Below are positions 59,481-64,000 of a DNA stretch of 64,000 nt, piece after piece (position 1 is the first letter of the stretch; each line of letters starts with the position of its first letter). Below the pieces are notes generated by a model, which ran no database searches, had not been told where the DNA came from, and saw only the letters and a list, made by a program, of their open reading frames with translations. The stretch comes from Tetraselmis striata. Lineage: Eukaryota; Chlorophyta; Chlorodendrophyceae; Chlorodendrales; Chlorodendraceae. The position numbers and the translations under genes are program-made. The stretch lies in NCBI GenBank assembly GCA_006384855.1, contig VCJN01002650.1:124001-188000 (forward strand). Reading direction: 5' to 3'.

Positions 59481-61198
59481 TCGCGACTAAGGCGGTCAGC
59501 CCAGATATTCGCCGCAGAACGGATGTAGCGCACGGAAAGGGTGATGCCGTGCGTGTCCATGAGGTACCACGTTTTGCGTAGCTCAGCCATGAGGCGTGGA
59601 GAGCGAGAGGTGAGGTTAGTGAGGACGCCGACAACTGCTTGGTTATCCTCGTGCAAGCGGATGTGGCGGTTTTGGAGCATGGGGAGGAAGGACTCGATAG
59701 CCAAGCGGACGGCTTTGAGCTCTTTCAGGGTAATGTGCGCATTGCGGTCACCGTCGTACCAAAAACCCCGAGCTTCATGGTGCTCGTTCAAAACGGCACC
59801 CCAGCCGTAAGACGAACTGTCGACGTGTAGGTATCCGGTTTCGACGGGGCGGTTAATGGGGCGGCCGTTGTGTTGGGTGGGCACACCCACCCACCATTGC
59901 AGATCGCGCTCGAGCTGGCGGGTAAGCTTGACGCGGCCGGACCAAGAGTCGCGCGTCTTGAGCACATCATGCAGCTCACGAAGGTAGAAACGGGCAGGGG
60001 CAATGGCCAAGTAGAGAAACTGGCATTTGCCCGCGAGAGCGGCCAACTCGCGAGCTGGCAACCACCGACGATCGCGTTTTGCTCGTTGGATTAGGCGTTT
60101 GGCCGCGCGAGCAATGCTGGCGAGTTTCTCAGCGGGCGCACGAAGAGTAGGTGACCCCGATGTGTCAATTTCTAACCCCAGGTGCACGAGCTTCTGGGTG
60201 GGCTCCCACACGCCCTTGTTGATGTTGCGCAGCAGACCAAAGCCCGAGAGGTGGCGTTCGATGTAGTCACGTTGCCAGATGGCCTCAGCCTGAGTCCGAG
60301 CTAGAAACATGAAATCGTCCATGTAGGGCAACATGCGTAGGCCAAATCGTCGCCGGAAAATAGGTGTGCCATCTGCTTCAGCCGGGTTACGACGCAATGC
60401 CCTAGTGAGGACGTTGGTGAATTGGCAGAAGTAATATGGGGACAGAGACCAGCCCATGGGAAGGCCAGCCAGTCGGTACAGAGTGCCGCGGTAATCGACA
60501 GTGAAAAAATCCCTGTCCTCAGGGGCGATTCCAACCGCGTAAAACCCGTCTTGCAGGTCCATCTGTAACATGTAGTCCCCAGGGCGCGCCAGGTTGCGTA
60601 AATGCGAAAGCGTCTCAAACGAAAGATCGCGCGTCTCACAATAGCGGTTCAGGGGGCGAAGGTCAATGATGAGCCTCCATTTGTTTGTTCCAGGCTTAGG
60701 AACCAGGAACAGCCGGGACACCCATTTTGCGCAGTAGCCTCGCTCCCAGGCCCCAACGGCCAGGAAGCGAGCCAATTCACCGTCCATAAACTCCAGTTGA
60801 GCAGGAGTAGCATCCCCCATTGACACCCCCTGATGAAAAGAAGGTGGGGCAAGCCCGTCCAAGAAAGGAACGCGTACACCTCGGGATATCCAGTTGAGAA
60901 CACTGCGATTTGCGCCAACGGCTTGCCAGTTGCCGAGATTACGACGGACACGATGTCTCATAAAAGGGGAGTCGAGAGTACATGAATTGGCGCGATGGAT
61001 GTCGCGAGGGGGGCGAGCAGAGCGCCCTGTCGCTTTGCTGGCCCTCTCCTCGTCGGCGTCAGGGTCCACGGTGCGCGGCACAGTAGGAGTGCCGCGGCGT
61101 GGGAGTAGCCATGTGCCACTGGGCGCTGGCTTGGCCACTGGCAGTGTACTGTCACTTTGTACTCGAATCTGTACTAGACGACGGGCATACGCCGGCAT
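59420..61198 (-). CDS. Reverse transcriptase / RNase H of the DIRS-like element
   Basis: The frame of about 592 residues starts at the ATG at 61198. RT motifs in order are WRLIIDLRPLNRYC, MLQMDLQDGFYAV (first catalytic Asp), LPMGWSLSPYYFCQF, the active site LLPYMDDFMFLA, and VHLGLEID. RNase H follows with YLHVDSSSYGWGAVL, ITLKELKAVRLAI, LHEDNQAVVGVL and YIRSAANIWADRLSRE, so all four acidic residues are present. The stop at 59420 comes just after a duplicated CGCT, which shifts the frame away from the methyltransferase region. The RT and RNase H parts themselves look intact, so the copy is fairly young. Confidence 0.8.
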   Translation of the reverse strand: MPAYARRLVQIRVQSDSTLPVAKPAPSGTWLLPRRGTPTVPRTVDPDADEERASKATGRSARPPRDIHRANSCTLDSPFMRHRVRRNLGNWQAVGANRSVLNWISRGVRVPFLDGLAPPSFHQGVSMGDATPAQLEFMDGELARFLAVGAWERGYCAKWVSRLFLVPKPGTNKWRLIIDLRPLNRYCETRDLSFETLSHLRNLARPGDYMLQMDLQDGFYAVGIAPEDRDFFTVDYRGTLYRLAGLPMGWSLSPYYFCQFTNVLTRALRRNPAEADGTPIFRRRFGLRMLPYMDDFMFLARTQAEAIWQRDYIERHLSGFGLLRNINKGVWEPTQKLVHLGLEIDTSGSPTLRAPAEKLASIARAAKRLIQRAKRDRRWLPARELAALAGKCQFLYLAIAPARFYLRELHDVLKTRDSWSGRVKLTRQLERDLQWWVGVPTQHNGRPINRPVETGYLHVDSSSYGWGAVLNEHHEARGFWYDGDRNAHITLKELKAVRLAIESFLPMLQNRHIRLHEDNQAVVGVLTNLTSRSPRLMAELRKTWYLMDTHGITLSVRYIRSAANIWADRLSREVDCDDWQFNPRRFASLAHC

Positions 61199-61554
61199 AC
61201 GCCCCAATCGGAGCGCATCGCGACACCTACGCCGAGTAGGGGCCCGTACAGATCAAGCCATGCCCACACGGGAAACGGCAGCCAGGGGTTACTGTTGGTC
61301 GACACTGGTCGAAGGTCTTGGACCTTGTTCCACTGAATGAGGAAGCGCTGCAGCTTCGTCCTCTCCTCGCGTTGGGCGAGTAATCAGCAGCTCGTTCGCG
61401 GGTAGTAGTTAGCACGTCGCAAGCGGCGCGCGTACATTAACCACACAAACCCTAACGGGTTTCTCCCAGGGGGGGGGGGCGAAAGGCGTCGCTCACCGTA
61501 CATGGTACGATGGCGGAAGACCGGCACCCTGCGCGGCAAAATTGCCGCGACTTT

Positions 61555-61728
61555 GCTGTGGTGCGCTCGATGGAGCGTGCCACAGCAAAGGAGAGTGACC
61601 GGTCGGTCCGCCGTGAAGGCAGGTGGTGGCTCTGACCGGCCCCCGCAATCGTGCGCGCGCACACACGCGCTACGGGCGCCGCGCCAGGGCTATCTCGTAC
61701 AGGTAGAGAAACCACATAAACTAGTTTA
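61555..61728 (+). repeat. 174-bp direct terminal repeat, right copy
   Basis: See the left copy at 58787-58960. Immediately downstream lies an array of LINE 3'-tail fragments. Confidence 0.85.
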
Positions 61729-61739
61729 GAACAGAATTC

Positions 61740-62060
61740 AGTACAGTAGGTGGATTATAGCAGCAGTAGGTGGATTTGTTACTGCCCTTTTTGTAATTCA
61801 CACCAGTATGAGTAGGTGGAGTAGGTAGGTGCAGTACTGTAGGTGGATTTGTTACTGCCTTTTTTGTAATTCACACCAGTACGAGTAGTGTGAACTCGAG
61901 TCGCTTTTATCAGGAGTTTTAGGCGGCTTGCTGTTTTGATCTTTTGGTACTGCGTTTTAAATCCTTTTAAAGCGGTAGGCAGGTAGATTTGTACTTTTGT
62001 AGTTAGTATGGCCTTTTTTTTTTTTTTTAATGGCCTTTTTGTAATTCACACCAGTACTGG
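61740..62060 (+). repeat. Array of LINE 3'-tail fragments
   Basis: CTTTTTGTAATTCACACCAGT, the tail of the LINE at 8325-10636, occurs here three times (about 61784, 61861 and 62037), twice within a tandem unit starting GTAGGTGGATTTGTTACTGCC. The block at 61912-61945 also repeats the AGGCGGCTTGCTG piece that precedes the tail. An inverse piece (TGTGAATTACAAAAAAG) lies near 62335. Confidence 0.7.
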
Positions 62061-62681
62061 TACCGGTAATCACGTAATTAGAACAATCAGTACTTAATGA
62101 TTACATGATTACAATCAGTACTCATCGGGTGAAATACAAAAGGGCCGTATTTACGAATCCACCTAAATCGCCCCCGTATTTACGAATCCACCTACATTAT
62201 TTACGAAATACGGATCCACCTGCCCGCGCGCATCTTTAGGTAGTTTAGGTATTCGCCAAACCGCCGGGTGGCCAAACGACGAATGGGACGGCAGGATGAT
62301 GGACGATGCTCGTAACTCCATATACGCACAACCGGTGTGAATTACAAAAAAGACAAACCGGTACCTGTACCCTGTACCAAGTGTCGCCGTTGTTCCGTCG
62401 ACAGGAGCGCAGCGGCCATGTGTGCTGGCCTGCTGAAGTGCCCTGTCGAGAATACCACAGCCGAGCTGATGCCCTGCCAAAGCCTGCCCAAGCTGCGTCG
62501 GAGCGGGCTGTCGCCTGCCACATATTTTCGGCGCCAGCGTACGGTTGTCTGCTTCGCTGGTGCTCGACGAGGCGCCGTCATTTCGTCGATTGCGAGCTTG
62601 CGGTTGGCCCTACGTCTGGCCGCCTGCCTGCCGCGCCGCTCACGCCTCACCGCAACCAGCCAGCCCGCCGCGCGCAGCACC
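62061..62681. other. Upstream region of TPK
   Basis: The first part has short repeats of CGAATCCACCTA (62153-62220). The rest becomes GC-rich and probably contains the TPK promoter and 5' UTR. Confidence 0.4.
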
Positions 62682-64000
62682 ATGACCTCACCCACCGAGT
62701 TCCGAAGCTCTTTCCTGGCTGACCTTGGCGAGGCCCACAGCCTAAGCTTCTCAAGGAACCCGGCTATCACGGGGGGTGCGCCTTCAGGGGGGGGCGCCGA
62801 TGGCGGTGACGAGGCGCCGCTGTTGCTGGTCGTGCTCAACTACAACCTACCGAGAGTGACACCGCTACTATGGCAGCGAGGTGAGCAACGCTCAGCTGGT
62901 CATGACGCACATACCCCCCCCCCTCTTCCTTTCTTGCGTCGTGCCAGCTCCCCCCCCCCCCCCCCCCCGCCCCCCGGACCCATCCACACAAAAAGCCTGG
63001 ACCTCTGTTGGTGCGTACCGGTGCCAGTAAAATACCACTCATTATTAGAATAAATAACAGTAAGCTATAATTTCGATTATAACAGCCTGGTAATAACCAC
63101 TGTCAGTAATAGTGGCATCGCATGCTGGATGACACATTGCCTTCGTAGAAATCCCACTCCACCTGCTCAATCTAATAGCCTCGTGCTCATGCCCCCCTTC
63201 CCTACAGCAACATACGTGGTGGCGGCGGATGGAGGCGCCAACAGGCTGTACAATGAGGTACCTGATATGGTCGCTCAGGTGTTCAGCACCGAGGCAGCCC
63301 GCGACAAGTTTGTGCCCGATGCGGTCGTTGGGGACCTGGATTCCATCAATCCAGATGTGCGGGCGTTCTACGAGGCACGTGGCGCGGCCATTGGTGACTA
63401 TAGTGAGGACCAGGACACCACGGACCTCACCAAGTGCGTCCAGGCGTGCTTGCGCCACATGCAGTCGGCTGGGCTGTCAAAGGAGCAGGTAGGCGTCCTG
63501 CATGCTTGTGGCGCGGGGTGTGTAGCAAGACTTGGCGCTGCCTGAAACGCGAAGGTGTGGGGAAAGTGGGGGGGGGGGGGGGGGGGGGGTGATTATGCAG
63601 GCATTGCATGGCATGCCCTCCCGCATTGGGGCGAGAAGGCGGTAAGCTGTGCATGTATGCGCCTGCACAGACCACAATCCTTGCGCTGGGTGCAATGGGG
63701 GGGCGCCTAGACCACACGCTCGGCAATCTCAATGTGTTACACAGCTTTGAGGGGTTCAACCTGGTGGGTGCCGGCCCCCTTCCCTCCCCTCCTTTCCCTT
63801 CCCTGCCGCCCCTCTCTGGATCACCTCCTTTATCCGCTGCACCTGCTCCTTTTCCCATGCTGCCACCTGCGTGCTCAATCGCAGCACTGATGAGAGCTGC
63901 CTCCGCCAGGTTTTGTGTGGGGAGGGCAACCTCACGCGGCTAATTCCAGCCGGGGACTCGGTGATCATCCCGGTATGCCATATGATCCATGCTCTTGTAT
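62682..64000 (+). CDS. Thiamin pyrophosphokinase, 5' part (gene runs off the window)
   Basis: Exons 62682-62880, 63208-63488 and 63671-63763 are in phase; a fourth exon ends at 63973 (donor GTATGC) and the gene continues beyond the window. TPK transfers pyrophosphate from ATP to thiamin to make thiamin diphosphate. Seen are LLLVVLNYNLPRVTPLLWQR, VVAADGGANRLYNE, VGDLDSINPDVRAFYEARG, SEDQDTTDLTKCVQACL and LGAMGGRLDHTLGNLNVL, the conserved catalytic-domain signatures. The fourth exon (LRQVLCGEGNLTRLIPAGDS) fits the start of the thiamin-binding domain. Its acceptor is uncertain: 63885 gives a phase clash with exon 3, 63895 would be in phase. Confidence 0.94.
62950..62974 (+). repeat. Poly-C tract in TPK intron 1
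   Basis: A C run with one G interruption about 70 bases after the exon 1 donor. Confidence 0.85.
63570..63589 (+). repeat. Poly-G tract in TPK intron 2
   Basis: A G run in the middle of intron 2, the opposite strand sense to intron 1. Confidence 0.85.

Larger units (their letters stand above)
58787..61728 (-). mobile_element. DIRS-like retrotransposon (RT, RNase H, methyltransferase)
   Basis: The 2.9-kb unit is bounded by 174-bp direct repeats and carries RT-RNase H and a methyltransferase-like domain on the minus strand. That domain combination is typical of DIRS-like elements. No tyrosine recombinase or gag ORF is found between the repeats, so the copy is incomplete or non-autonomous. Direct rather than inverted terminal repeats would fit a PAT-like split-repeat layout or solo-repeat rearrangement. 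Confidence 0.65.

Noticed and set aside
61740..62060. CRISPR-like repeat array
   Set aside because: Only two to three irregular repeats without uniform spacers, in a eukaryotic genome; they match a LINE tail.
63885..63943. TPK exon 4 starting at 63885 in the frame that gives ALMRAASARF
   Set aside because: That frame stops at 63943 and loses the LRQVLCGEGNLTRLIPAGDS sequence expected for the thiamin-binding domain.

Overview
The window looks like nuclear DNA of a flagellated green alga (Chlorophyta). Six intron-rich genes can be recognised. They have GC-rich exons, GT-AG introns (often with a GTGCGC or GTGAGN donor) and, in three cases, a downstream TGTAA, the usual chlorophyte polyadenylation signal. 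IFT52 implies cilia, a plastid-type L,L-diaminopimelate aminotransferase with a transit-peptide-like N-terminus implies a plastid lineage, and the TSET subunit TASH3 is best known from land plants. I do not name a genus.

Layout. 1-11.6 kb is mostly decayed repeats: a short MITE-like family beside tRNA-like sequence, and pieces of one LINE family. These are a 3' end on the minus strand at 3.1-3.5 kb, a copy with 5'UTR and CCHC ORF1 at 6.07-7.4 kb, and an internally deleted copy at 8325-10636 bounded by a 69-bp target-site duplication. 11.67-13.69 kb is a five-exon RAB11/RABA GTPase (+). 14.76-15.59 kb is a probable secreted protein of unknown function (-). 15.6-22.5 kb is repeat-rich, with a perfect 43-bp-arm palindrome and a broken gag-like gene.

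22.55-35.43 kb is a 21-exon TASH3 gene (+) that could be traced exon by exon. It has an N-terminal helical-repeat (adaptin-like) region, an SH3 domain, a low-complexity region with about eleven EPFP-type repeats, and two C-terminal SH3 domains. NSE4 of the SMC5/6 complex (-, 36.86-37.98 kb) is convergent with TASH3 and divergent from IFT52/BLD1 (+, 39.85-42.76 kb).

42.8-55.2 kb is again accessory DNA, including a badly frameshifted tyrosine-recombinase retrotransposon (gag-like, RT, RNase H, YR; minus strand). DapL (-, 55.25-58.21 kb, eight exons) follows. Next is a second, better preserved DIRS-like element (-, 58.8-61.7 kb) with RT, RNase H and a methyltransferase-like domain, broken by a small tandem duplication and flanked by 174-bp direct repeats. 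The window ends inside a thiamin pyrophosphokinase gene (+).

The host genes are unrelated housekeeping, membrane-trafficking, genome-maintenance and ciliary functions with no operon logic. The unusual material is the architecture of TASH3 and the dense, diverse retroelement debris. Assignments rest on recognising motifs by eye; no database search was run.
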